Positions 17,069-24,512 of a stretch of 64,000 nucleotides of DNA are shown piece by piece; position 1 is the first letter of the stretch, and every line of letters starts with the position of its first letter. This stretch comes from Methanobacterium aggregans (GTDB lineage: Archaea > Methanobacteriota > Methanobacteria > Methanobacteriales > Methanobacteriaceae). The notes under the pieces were generated by a model that saw nothing but the letters and a program-made list of their open reading frames with translations, did no database searches and was not told the DNA's origin. A program made the translations under genes and the position numbers. Location: NCBI RefSeq assembly GCF_017874455.1, contig NZ_JAGGLN010000008.1:15300-79299 (forward strand). The letters are read 5' to 3'.

Positions 17069-17416
17069 TTAGTGAATGCTTTCTATTTCATCTAAACAAT
17101 TTAAAAGGTTGTTCCGAACTAGGGTATATGCTGAAGCTCCCCCAAATTTAATGCCTATGGCCGCTGCTTCTATAACTTCTTCTCGTGTAGCGCCGGCATT
17201 TATGGCATTGTTTGCAGAAATAACCATGCAAGGCACACATTTAGTAGCTACAGCTGCTGTAACACTCATTAATTGTTTATATTTTGTACTTAAGGATCCT
17301 TCTTTGTAATAATGACTTGCCATAGCCATAAAGCCATTATAAAGGTCAGGAGCTTCTTGTTCTAGACGTTTTTCATTAATTTTCTTGTTTTCCAAAATTT
17401 CTTTTAATGAATTCAT
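17069..17416 (-). CDS. Carboxymuconolactone decarboxylase / AhpD-like protein
   Basis: 115 residues of the carboxymuconolactone decarboxylase (AhpD-like) family. The redox pair CVPC in TKCVPCMVISANNAINAG sits where AhpD has its active cysteines, with the downstream helix AGATREEVIEAAAIGIKFGG typical of the family. A thiol peroxidase or disulfide-reducing role is likely. The start at 17416 (MNSLKE) has AGGGGT upstream and avoids overlap with arsC, which ends at 17436. As part of a two-gene unit with arsC it may supply reducing equivalents for arsenate or thiol metabolism (inference). Confidence 0.75.
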   Translation of the reverse strand: MNSLKEILENKKINEKRLEQEAPDLYNGFMAMASHYYKEGSLSTKYKQLMSVTAAVATKCVPCMVISANNAINAGATREEVIEAAAIGIKFGGASAYTLVRNNLLNCLDEIESIH

Positions 17417-17435
17417 TTTTTTACCCCTATTTAAC

Positions 17436-17855
17436 TCATTTCTTTTTGAATGTTTCATCAATCCAAAATATAATTTCGTCCCTCACTTCTCTGAATACGT
17501 TCATTTTTTCTTCTTGTGTCCCATTAACACATGCAGGATCCTTGAATCCCGGATGCATATAATTTTTAGCTCCGGGGAAGAAGGGGCATGCTTCTTTGGC
17601 TCCCCCACAAACTGTTATTACCTGATCAAATTCCTGATCTTCAAATTCCTTAAGGCTTTTAGAACGGTGATCTGAGATATCAATACCTAATTCCTTCATT
17701 ACTTTAACAGCATAAGGATTAACAGTTGTTGGTTCTGTGCCTGCACTATGAACATCATAGTACTCCCCATGAGCATGTTTAAAGTATCCTTCTGCCATTT
17801 GAGACCTGCTGGAATTGTTCGTGCAGATAATTAATATTTTTTCTTTTCCAATCAT
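17436..17855 (-). CDS. arsC: Arsenate reductase, low-molecular-weight phosphatase type
   Basis: 139 residues; reduces arsenate to arsenite using a Cys relay recycled by thioredoxin. The P-loop CTNNSSR (Cx5R) near residue 11 is the phosphatase-like catalytic site. The two further redox cysteines lie in TVCGGAKEACPFFPG (about residues 82 and 89), which separates it from plain tyrosine phosphatases. The ATG has AGGT upstream. It diverges from arsR-acr3, sharing an 83-nt region with a strong inverted repeat, so both directions are probably under the same ArsR control. Confidence 0.88.
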   Translation of the reverse strand: MIGKEKILIICTNNSSRSQMAEGYFKHAHGEYYDVHSAGTEPTTVNPYAVKVMKELGIDISDHRSKSLKEFEDQEFDQVITVCGGAKEACPFFPGAKNYMHPGFKDPACVNGTQEEKMNVFREVRDEIIFWIDETFKKK

Positions 17856-17898
17856 TTTTTAAAACCTGCAAACATTGAACTTGTCAATAAATTAGTAT

Positions 17899-17928
17899 AT
17901 CTAAATATTTAAATATAATTATTTAGAT
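17899..17928. promoter_or_regulatory. Candidate ArsR operator in divergent ars promoter
   Basis: ATCTAAATA and TATTTAGAT, nine-base arms with a 12-base AT-only spacer, lie between arsC (minus) and arsR (plus), 10 nt before the arsR ATG. Position and symmetry fit an ArsR operator controlling both directions. Confidence 0.6.
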
Positions 17929-17938
17929 AAAATGCTTT

Positions 17939-18292
17939 ATGAAATCATGTGAAACTGGAAAAAATTGTCCAGATAATAAACAAATAGAAAAATTGAAAGA
18001 GAAGGTAAGTGAACTTCCCTCTGATGAAATATTACATCGTTATTCTGAGATAATAAAAGCAATAGCTGATCCTACAAGGCTTAAAATATTGTATTTATTA
18101 AATGATGATGAGTTATGTGTTTGTGAACTAATTTCAGCACTGGATAAACCCCAACCCACAGTATCACATCACCTCAATATTTTAAAAAACGCAGAACTCG
18201 TAAAATGGCGTAAAGAGGGAGTATGGATTCACTATAAATTATCAAATCCAAATATACTGGATATTTTAAAAAATTTATTAGAAACTGAATGA
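17939..18292 (+). CDS. arsR: ArsR-family metalloregulator 1
   Basis: 117 residues; a winged-helix repressor of the ArsR/SmtB family, released from DNA by As(III) or similar ions. DPTRLKILYLL begins the core, ELCVCEL (C60, C62) is the classic metal site at the start of the recognition unit, and PQPTVSHHLNILKNA is the recognition helix. Cysteines at positions 4 and 10 could complete the site. It is followed nine bases later by acr3 in one operon and is divergent from arsC. Confidence 0.9.
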   Translation: MKSCETGKNCPDNKQIEKLKEKVSELPSDEILHRYSEIIKAIADPTRLKILYLLNDDELCVCELISALDKPQPTVSHHLNILKNAELVKWRKEGVWIHYKLSNPNILDILKNLLETE

Positions 18293-18301
18293 GGTATGCA
18301 A

Positions 18302-19378
18302 ATGTCAAAGAGCGTCACTGATGAAGTTACAGGGCAAATGCGCAGTATAAAAAAGCTTAGTTTTCTTGATAAATATTTAACGTTATGGATTTTCTTGGCA
18401 ATGGCTTTGGGAGTTTCAATAGGATATCTTATTCCAGGAGTGGAATCAGTTATTGGTATGTTTTCGGTTGGTACAACAAGCATACCCATAGCCATTGGAT
18501 TGATTTTAATGATGTATCCTCCACTTGCAAAGGTAAAATATGAAGAATTAGGGGATGTATTTAAAAATAAGAAAATATTAGGTTTGGCTATTTTCCAAAA
18601 TTGGGTTGTAGCACCTATTTTAATGTTTATACTAGCGATAGTCTTTTTGAGAGGATTTCCAGAATATATGACCGGTTTAATCTTAATAGGAATAGCGCCT
18701 TGCATTGCAATGGTAATAGTATGGAATGAACTTGCAGGCGGAAATACAGAATATGCTGCAGCTCTAGTAGCCTTCAACAGTGTATTTCAAGTGTTTTTTT
18801 ATAGTGTTTATGCCTATATCTTTATTACCGTACTTCTTCCATTTTTTGGATTAGAGGGGAGCGCTGTAAATGTTAGTATAACTCAAATAGCTCAAAGCGT
18901 GTTTATTTACCTGGGAATTCCATTTTTAGCAGGAATGGCCACAAGATTCGTCTTAATAAGAAAAAAAGGTGAAGAATGGTATAATAATAAATTTATTCCT
19001 AAAATCAGCCCTATTACGCTGATAGCATTATTATTTACTATTATAGTCATGTTTAGTTTAAAAGGTAACTTTATTGTCCAAATACCTCTGGACGTGGTGC
19101 GTGTTGCAATTCCACTCTTACTCTACTTTGTAATAATGTTTTTTGTAACTTTTTTCTTAGGACATAGGATCGGAGCGGATTACTCTAAAACAACTACAAT
19201 ATCTTTTACAGCGGCAAGTAACAATTTTGAACTTGCAATAGCTGTTGCAGTAGCAGTTTTTGGAATAGGATCTGGAGTCGCATTTGCAGCAGTCATTGGT
19301 CCATTAATAGAAGTTCCAGTACTTATAAGCCTCGTAAATGTGGCATTAATCTTTAAGGACAGGTATTTCACAACATAA
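18302..19378 (+). CDS. acr3: Arsenite efflux permease Acr3
   Basis: About 358 residues with ten predicted membrane helices; exports arsenite across the cytoplasmic membrane. IGIAPCIAMVIVWNELAGG holds the conserved cysteine of the Acr3 family in helix 4 (about residue 134) and the helix-breaking region; AASNNFELAIAVAVAVFG near the C-terminus is also characteristic. The ATG at 18302 has GAGGT six bases upstream; an ATG two codons earlier overlaps that site. It forms one operon with arsR 1, and its regulator and the reductase ArsC stand beside it, making a complete arsenate/arsenite resistance unit. Confidence 0.92.
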   Translation: MSKSVTDEVTGQMRSIKKLSFLDKYLTLWIFLAMALGVSIGYLIPGVESVIGMFSVGTTSIPIAIGLILMMYPPLAKVKYEELGDVFKNKKILGLAIFQNWVVAPILMFILAIVFLRGFPEYMTGLILIGIAPCIAMVIVWNELAGGNTEYAAALVAFNSVFQVFFYSVYAYIFITVLLPFFGLEGSAVNVSITQIAQSVFIYLGIPFLAGMATRFVLIRKKGEEWYNNKFIPKISPITLIALLFTIIVMFSLKGNFIVQIPLDVVRVAIPLLLYFVIMFFVTFFLGHRIGADYSKTTTISFTAASNNFELAIAVAVAVFGIGSGVAFAAVIGPLIEVPVLISLVNVALIFKDRYFTT

Positions 19379-19404
19379 ACATTGCACAATGTTTATCATT
19401 TTTT

Positions 19405-19459
19405 AAATCAACATATTTATATATTTCAATATATGAATATAATTTCAAGAAGGGGTCTT
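19405..19459 (+). promoter_or_regulatory. Promoter/operator of second arsR
   Basis: Upstream of the arsR ATG lies a TATA-like stretch (CATATTTATATATTTC) and a partly symmetric TTCAATATATGAA, the probable self-operator. The whole block and the gene's first codons recur in decayed form at 23164-23250. Confidence 0.55.
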
Positions 19460-19843
19460 ATGAAAGAGTGTGTTACTAAAGGCAGATGTCGTTTGTATAT
19501 AGAGGATGTGGAAAAATTCAGGGCAATATTATCTGAAATAGATAACGAGGATACTTTGTCCAGTATAACAAAAGTATTCAAGGCCCTTTCTGACCCTACA
19601 AGAATTCAAATACTGTACCTACTGCAAAAGGGTGATCTATGTGTTTGTGAAATTAGGAGTATACTTGAAAAACCTCAATCAACATTATCTCATCACTTGA
19701 GCATACTTAAAAACACAGATCTTATAAAACCTCGCAAAGAAGGAATTTGGATTTATTACACGCTCTCAAAACCAGAAATTGTGAAATTAATAGATTTTTT
19801 CAACCCAAAAGATACACTGGAAAAAATTAATGTAGTTAAATGA
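19460..19843 (+). CDS. ArsR-family metalloregulator 2
   Basis: About 127 residues of the ArsR family, paralogous to the regulator at 17939. LSDPTRIQILYLL starts the winged helix, DLCVCEI carries the paired metal-binding cysteines, and PQSTLSHHLSILKNT is the recognition helix. The N-terminus adds C4 and C9 in MKECVTKGRCR. The ATG at 19460 follows AAGGGGT. The gene leads directly (about 50 nt) into the first QueG-like iron-sulfur gene and the DsrE-like cluster, and presumably represses that operon. Confidence 0.85.
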   Translation: MKECVTKGRCRLYIEDVEKFRAILSEIDNEDTLSSITKVFKALSDPTRIQILYLLQKGDLCVCEIRSILEKPQSTLSHHLSILKNTDLIKPRKEGIWIYYTLSKPEIVKLIDFFNPKDTLEKINVVK

Positions 19844-19891
19844 ATAATAAAGCTAAATTCTAAGGATAAATTGTATAGGGAGATAAAAATT

Positions 19892-21238
19892 ATGGTAAAT
19901 GATAAAAAAGGATGCTGTGAAGGTACCGGATATGAAGAAGAACCACTAAAAAATTCAGAAGAAAATAGAAACTGTTGTTGTGGAGATGAATCAACTGCAA
20001 AAAACACTGAAAAACCAGAAGTAGCCCCGGACTGTGGCTGCGGATCTGGTAATGATGATTTAGAAGAGGATGCTGGATGTGGTTGTGGTTGTGGAGCTAC
20101 AGAATATCCAGATGAATCACTTATAAACAATCCAGATAAGCCCAAAGTCATAGCTGATGATAAGTTTATTAAGGAATTTGAAGACCTTGCGCATTCTAAA
20201 GGTGTTAAAAGTATAGGATACACACAACTTACCCCTGAATTGTTAATTAAGGATAAATTTATACAGTATCCCAATGTCATTGTATTGACCATGGAAATGA
20301 GTAAGGAACTAATTGAAACACCCCCTGGAGACAAAACTCAGGAATTGAATGATGCACATTATGCAAAGTTAGGTAACTTAACCTATGAACTCTCTGATTA
20401 TCTCAGACAGAATGGTTATGCAACCGAAGTTGCCCACCCGTATGGAGGTGTTGTAAAATTCTCTGCACTTGGTCAAAAAGCAGGTTTAGGATTTATAGGA
20501 CAAAGTGGCCTTTTAATAACCCCTGAAATAGGTCCAAGACAAAAAATTTCTGCAATATTCGTTAGTATAGCTAATTTACCAATAAAAGATGAGAATGAAC
20601 ATGCATGGATATCAGAGTACTGTGAGAAATGCGGTAAATGTATTAAAGCCTGCCCTGAAAAAGCATTGATAGAAAAAGAGACTTGCTGTGGTGGCAAAGA
20701 GGTTGAATTTATACAAAAGGTTTGTATAGGCTGCAGTCAGGGTTGTACTTACTGTATAGAAGCATGTCCATTTGATGAAAAGGGATACGCGCATGTTAAA
20801 AATAAATTTGACAAAATGAACGCCAAATTAAAGGAAAAACAGAATAAGAAATTTAAACCAGAATTATGGAGTAACTGGGCAGAACAAAACTCTCAAATGT
20901 TCGCTGGCTTAGTTAATGGTGCCACTATCGCCATATCAATGGCCCAAAACGAGGAAAAATTAATTCTTTTAGAAAAAGCAGACCATGATCTAAATGTGAG
21001 TATAAAAGAATTAGAGGAGTTAGAACGTCCTGTAGCTGATTTAATGTTCCTTATTGATGAGAAGGACATTAAAGAAATATTGAATGACACAGCTTCTATA
21101 AAATTCATGGATATGCTTTCTTCTGGAAAAATAAAGGTTTATGGATTTATAAGCCAAACACAGCTAATTGATAAGGGATACATGGCCTTTTTAAACAGGT
21201 TAGGTCTTAGCCTGGGTGGAGGCGGATGTTGCTGTTAA
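19892..21238 (+). CDS. QueG/RdhA-like double 4Fe-4S protein, Cys-rich ends
   Basis: 448 residues. The core resembles epoxyqueuosine reductase (QueG) and the iron-sulfur part of reductive dehalogenases. KFSALGQKAGLGFIGQSGLL near residue 190 is the conserved loop, followed by ferredoxin clusters YCEKCGKCIKACP (about 243-255) and CIGCSQGCTYCIEACPF (278-294). Unusual extras are an N-terminal Cys/Gly region (CC, CCCG, CGCG, CGCGCG) and the C-terminal tail GGGGCCC, which look like soft-metal ligands. The start at 19892 aligns with the paralogue at 24513. From 20723 to the stop it is nearly identical to that paralogue. Substrate unknown; a redox role in metalloid handling is inferred from the arsR context. 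Confidence 0.75.
   Translation: MVNDKKGCCEGTGYEEEPLKNSEENRNCCCGDESTAKNTEKPEVAPDCGCGSGNDDLEEDAGCGCGCGATEYPDESLINNPDKPKVIADDKFIKEFEDLAHSKGVKSIGYTQLTPELLIKDKFIQYPNVIVLTMEMSKELIETPPGDKTQELNDAHYAKLGNLTYELSDYLRQNGYATEVAHPYGGVVKFSALGQKAGLGFIGQSGLLITPEIGPRQKISAIFVSIANLPIKDENEHAWISEYCEKCGKCIKACPEKALIEKETCCGGKEVEFIQKVCIGCSQGCTYCIEACPFDEKGYAHVKNKFDKMNAKLKEKQNKKFKPELWSNWAEQNSQMFAGLVNGATIAISMAQNEEKLILLEKADHDLNVSIKELEELERPVADLMFLIDEKDIKEILNDTASIKFMDMLSSGKIKVYGFISQTQLIDKGYMAFLNRLGLSLGGGGCCC
20723..21238 (+). repeat. Near-identical 516-nt tract shared with 25278-25793
   Basis: This half of the first QueG-like gene matches the second copy with no gap and, by direct reading, seven base differences, only one of which changes an amino acid (Gln to Lys). 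Upstream of the tract the two genes are clearly diverged. The sharp boundary indicates gene conversion. Confidence 0.9.
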
Positions 21239-21360
21239 ATTTTCATTTTTTTGAATATGTGAAAGTTTGTGATAGGGTATTCAAAACAATGAATATCTAT
21301 ATATCTGCCCAGATTGCCAAAAAAGAGAGAGAATAGATAATCAAATAAGGAATTTAAGTG

Positions 21361-21690
21361 ATGAATATGCATGTTGGATTTATATTAACAAAATCTCCTT
21401 CAGAACAGGGTTTTGATACGTTTTTTAAATTCGCATGTTTATACCTTTTTAAAAACCAGATCTCGATTTATCTTGTAGGAAATGGTGTTTACTGTGCAAG
21501 AAAAAACCATGTTGCATCGGACAAACTAACGAAGCTTCTTCAAGGTTCAAAAATTTATGCAAAGAATAATGATCTTGAAGCAAGGGGAATTAAAGAAGAA
21601 GAGTTGATAGAAGGAATAATCCCCTTTTATCAATATGATAAAATGGTAATAGATGTTATGGAAAATTTTGATCAAGTTTTAAGTTTTTAG
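21361..21690 (+). CDS. DsrE/DsrH-like protein A
   Basis: About 110 residues, a small alpha/beta protein of the DsrE/DsrF/DsrH (TusB-like) fold: an N-terminal strand (MHVGFILTKSPS), a helix, then ISIYLVGNGVYCARKN with a single cysteine at the position used in some DsrH proteins. Such proteins relay sulfur or bind thiols. It is the first of three consecutive DsrE-like genes behind the QueG-like protein. AAGG lies about 10 bases before the ATG. The family assignment is from overall pattern and neighbours. Confidence 0.65.
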   Translation: MNMHVGFILTKSPSEQGFDTFFKFACLYLFKNQISIYLVGNGVYCARKNHVASDKLTKLLQGSKIYAKNNDLEARGIKEEELIEGIIPFYQYDKMVIDVMENFDQVLSF

Positions 21691-21737
21691 AATACATTAA
21701 TTGCATTTAAAAATATGAAATAGGGTTAGATGATACT

Positions 21738-22118
21738 ATGGGCTTGGATGTTGAATCGTATGGTAACACATTGATCATTGTGTTATTGGATGGATCTTAT
21801 GTTTCAGAGTATGCGGATATTGGTTATAACATAGCAAAAAGCGCTTTAGGAAATGGTTGTGCTGTTAAAATATTTTTATACATGGAAAGTGTGCATATAC
21901 CTAGAAAAGACAACGATCCACGGGCACTTCCAAATATTTCCATGCTTTTTGAAGAATTAATCAAAAAAGGTTGCGAAGTAAAAGCATGCATAAGATGTGC
22001 TGCTGCAAGGGGTTATATGGATAAATCACAATATATCGATGGAATAGAAATAACAAGTGTCTACGACCTTGCAGAATGGGTAGGGAAAACAGATAAAGTG
22101 ATTACTTTGGGAGGATAG
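21738..22118 (+). CDS. DsrE-family sulfur-relay-like protein B
   Basis: 126 residues of the DsrE family. VKIFLYMESVHIP follows the first alpha/beta unit, and CIRCAAARG near residue 97 matches the CxxCxxxRG signature in which DsrE proteins carry a persulfide or thiol. The C-terminal strand DKVITLGG ends the fold. It overlaps neither neighbour but is one base from the next DsrE gene, so the genes are surely co-translated. Sulfur (or selenium/arsenic thiol) transfer is the likely role; partners are probably the adjacent DsrE-like proteins. Confidence 0.75.
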   Translation: MGLDVESYGNTLIIVLLDGSYVSEYADIGYNIAKSALGNGCAVKIFLYMESVHIPRKDNDPRALPNISMLFEELIKKGCEVKACIRCAAARGYMDKSQYIDGIEITSVYDLAEWVGKTDKVITLGG

Positions 22119-22119
22119 G

Positions 22120-22473
22120 ATGGATTCAATATTGGTTCTTCTAAATAAAGCTCCTTATGGACGTGAAAATGCTTTAGGTGCTTTATACGTTGTAATTGCC
22201 TGTTTAGATAAAGAATTTGATGCAGATATACTCTTACTTGATGATGGAGTTTATGCTGCACTGGATAATCAAAATTCAGAATCAACCATAAATTATCCTA
22301 ATATCGCTGAACTGATGTATTCCATTTTTCCACAAGGTAAAATATTTGTTCATATAAATTCTTTAATTCAACGTGGTTTGGATTATCCTGATTTAATTGA
22401 TATAGTTGAAATTGTTGATGATAACGCTCTTTATGAGATAGTTAAATCTAAAAGTAACGTAATTACTATTTAG
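22120..22473 (+). CDS. DsrE/DsrF-like protein C
   Basis: 117 residues with the DsrE-like fold (MDSILVLLNKAPYGREN, a helix, ADILLLDDGVYAAL, and a final strand SNVITI). The usual catalytic cysteine is not present at the expected loop, so it may be a structural subunit, as TusC/DsrF is in hetero-oligomers. Starts one base after the stop of the previous DsrE gene. With its two neighbours it makes a DsrEFH-like trio lacking the rest of a dissimilatory sulfite pathway. Confidence 0.7.
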   Translation: MDSILVLLNKAPYGRENALGALYVVIACLDKEFDADILLLDDGVYAALDNQNSESTINYPNIAELMYSIFPQGKIFVHINSLIQRGLDYPDLIDIVEIVDDNALYEIVKSKSNVITI

Positions 22474-22485
22474 GGGGTTGTTTCA

Positions 22486-23100
22486 ATGGAAATGGATGAA
22501 ATTAAATACGATGTTTTTGAAGATGGTGCACTTGTAAATAGTGTTTCAATTAAAAAAATTTTGCCTTGTCTTGCAACTAAAGGTAGAATCCGGCTTTCAA
22601 TGCAGCTTGATTCATCTTTAGATGGAAATGTGATACCTACACTTGTGTCTAAATTTCCTCCAGGAAAAGTTAACTTCATCAAACATAAAAAAATTCTTAC
22701 ACTTTCTGACTACGATCGCATAATTACCTTTTATCCCTCAGGTAAAATCACCTTGAATAATACAAGGGATAAAGAAGAGGCAGTTGAAATAATAAGTGGA
22801 TATATGGGTAAAATTAATGAATCCTATGTTGAATCTCAACGTGGCGGTCCTGTAGGTGATGATTTATTTCAAAAATTATCAAAAATTGGCCCTATTGCAA
22901 TTTACAATTGTCTACCAAAGACAAATTGTGAAAAATGTGGAGAAGCCACTTGTTTAGCATTTGCAATAAAATTGCTGTCTGGGGACTCTAAAATTGATCA
23001 GTGTTCTCCATTATCTGAAAGTAAAAATAAGGCTTGTGTTGAAAGTTTAAGAGATTTACTTGGAGAACAGTTGATGAAAACTCTTGGATGGAGTAAATAA
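22486..23100 (+). CDS. 4Fe-4S domain protein of the DsrE cluster
   Basis: 204 residues. The C-terminal 60 residues hold a CODH/CFeSP-like 4Fe-4S motif (NCLPKTNCEKCGEATCLAF followed by QC about 17 residues later), as in the FeS domain of corrinoid iron-sulfur proteins and related electron carriers. The N-terminal 130 residues are beta-rich (FPPGKVNFIKHKKILTLSDYDRIITFYPSGKITL) and not recognised. Last gene of the operon led by arsR 2. It probably passes electrons to the QueG-like protein or to the DsrE trio (inference). Confidence 0.7.
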   Translation: MEMDEIKYDVFEDGALVNSVSIKKILPCLATKGRIRLSMQLDSSLDGNVIPTLVSKFPPGKVNFIKHKKILTLSDYDRIITFYPSGKITLNNTRDKEEAVEIISGYMGKINESYVESQRGGPVGDDLFQKLSKIGPIAIYNCLPKTNCEKCGEATCLAFAIKLLSGDSKIDQCSPLSESKNKACVESLRDLLGEQLMKTLGWSK

Positions 23101-23163
23101 TTATAGAATATTACTATTTTTTTTAAAGGTTATATTGATACATTTGAATATAAGAATACTCAT

Positions 23164-23250
23164 AAATCAATATATTTATATATTTGAATATATGAATATA
23201 GTTGTAGAAGGCAGTCCTATGAAAAGTGTAGTACTAAAGGCAAGGTAGTA
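23164..23250 (+). pseudogene. Decayed copy of arsR 2 promoter and start
   Basis: From 23164 to the ATG at 23219 the sequence aligns without gaps to 19405-19460, the promoter and operator of arsR 2 (shared TATTTATATATTT and AATATATGAATATA). After the ATG about 30 bases of coding sequence match with one base deleted, and the frame stops after ten codons. The regulator is gone but its promoter now stands before DUF169. Confidence 0.8.
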
Positions 23251-23307
23251 CTTAAGATTTTTTTTAGACACTTTCGATCTGGAAAAGGGTATATGTGAGG
23301 CGGTTAG

Positions 23308-24087
23308 ATGAAAGAAACCATGAAAAATACTAAAGATACAGATAAAATCAAAGCAATAAGCAAGGAAATGATATCCATTCTAAATCTTGGTAGTTCGCCA
23401 GTTGGAGTTAGATTCTTAGAAGATAGTGAACAAAAACCAGAAGGTGCAGAAATACTCGAAAAACACAGATATTGTCAAGCTTTAATGAAAGCCAGAAACG
23501 GTGCAAACGTTATTTTAACTGGTGAAGAAATTTCATGCCCTGCTGCTGCCTCAGCTTTCGGATTCCGTCCTTTACCAGAAAAACTTGAATCTGGAAAGGG
23601 TCTTATAGGATTTGGCATAGTATCAGACCCTGCAGTTGGAAAAAAAATGTTTGAAGGTATGTCTAAATTAAAATCTGGACAGATCCAATATTTACATATT
23701 TTTCCATTAAACCAGGCAGAATATATTCCAGATATTGTCATTGTGGAAGATGATCCTGAGAAACTCATGTGGATTGCTCTTGCTTATCTACATGCTACGG
23801 GTGGGGAGAGAATACAAAGTTCCACTGCAATACTGCAGGCAACATGTGTTGATGCAACAATCATTCCATTCCTCAGTCAACGCTTAAACTTTGTATATGG
23901 ATGTTACGGCTGCAGAGATGCCACAGATTTAGGCGAACATGAAGCCGTAATGGGATTTCCAGGATCCATGCTTCCAGAAATTATTGAACATTTAAAATAT
24001 TTAGGTAAAAAAGCAATACCCAGATCCCGTTCAAAGGGAGCACTTTCTCTTCTAGAAGGGAAAGATGTTGAGGTAAAAAGTTGTTAA
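23308..24087 (+). CDS. DUF169 family protein
   Basis: 259 residues, recognisable as DUF169: GSSPVGVRFLEDSEQKPEGA near the N-terminus, YCQALMKARNG, EEISCPAAASAFGF, and the Cys-rich stretch YGCYGCRDATDLGEHEAVMGFP near residue 205. The family is common in methanogens and anaerobes and often lies near iron-sulfur proteins; its function is not known. The conserved cysteines (SCPAA and CYGC) suggest metal or cofactor binding. It is the first gene downstream of the captured arsR promoter and is followed 18 nt later by a ferredoxin. Confidence 0.8.
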   Translation: MKETMKNTKDTDKIKAISKEMISILNLGSSPVGVRFLEDSEQKPEGAEILEKHRYCQALMKARNGANVILTGEEISCPAAASAFGFRPLPEKLESGKGLIGFGIVSDPAVGKKMFEGMSKLKSGQIQYLHIFPLNQAEYIPDIVIVEDDPEKLMWIALAYLHATGGERIQSSTAILQATCVDATIIPFLSQRLNFVYGCYGCRDATDLGEHEAVMGFPGSMLPEIIEHLKYLGKKAIPRSRSKGALSLLEGKDVEVKSC

Positions 24088-24105
24088 AAAGTGGAGGAAT
24101 AAAAC

Positions 24106-24417
24106 ATGGCATGGTTTGCTGAATACCCAAGGGAAAAAATTGAATGGTACCCAACTATAGACTCTGAAAAATGTGTTAAATGTGGAATGTGCATGAACTG
24201 CGGTCAGAAGGTTTACAAATGGACTGGAGACGTGCCAATAGTGGCCAACCCCTACAAATGTGTTGTTGGCTGCACAACCTGTGCAACCCTCTGCCAGGGA
24301 AAGGCAATCTCATTCCCAGATAAAGAAGCACTTCGCGAACTTTACAAAAAAGAGGGAATATGGGCAAAAGTCAAAAAAGAATTAACAGAGGAAGGTAGAT
24401 TAGAAGTAACCGACTAA
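24106..24417 (+). CDS. Ferredoxin-like protein with two Fe-S motifs
   Basis: 103 residues. CVKCGMCMNC (Cx2Cx2Cx2C) and CVVGCTTCATLC (Cx3Cx2Cx3C) can hold two iron-sulfur clusters, although the spacing is not the standard Cx2Cx2Cx3CP. The tail DKEALRELYKKEGIW to EEGRLEVTD is a distinct helix also found as an orphan fragment at 26372-26470. It probably carries electrons between DUF169 and the QueG-like protein encoded next. A good GGAGG precedes the ATG. Confidence 0.8.
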   Translation: MAWFAEYPREKIEWYPTIDSEKCVKCGMCMNCGQKVYKWTGDVPIVANPYKCVVGCTTCATLCQGKAISFPDKEALRELYKKEGIWAKVKKELTEEGRLEVTD

Positions 24418-24512
24418 TTAAACCCTTAAATTATTTTTTTTAATTGATTTGACGTGATATTATAAATTAAATACTGAAAATTTTTATTATAACCAAATAA
24501 TGGGGTAAAATC

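Noticed and set aside
17436..17461. N-terminal extension of the AhpD-like protein overlapping arsC
   Set aside because: A better start with AGGGGT upstream exists at 17416 outside the overlap.
19892..21238. Calling the QueG-like proteins reductive dehalogenases
   Set aside because: The resemblance is limited to the core loop and Fe-S clusters; there is no Tat signal, no membrane anchor gene and no visible corrinoid motif.
21361..22473. A full dissimilatory sulfur (Dsr) pathway
   Set aside because: Only DsrE-like small proteins are present; no DsrAB, DsrC or DsrMKJOP genes are in the window.
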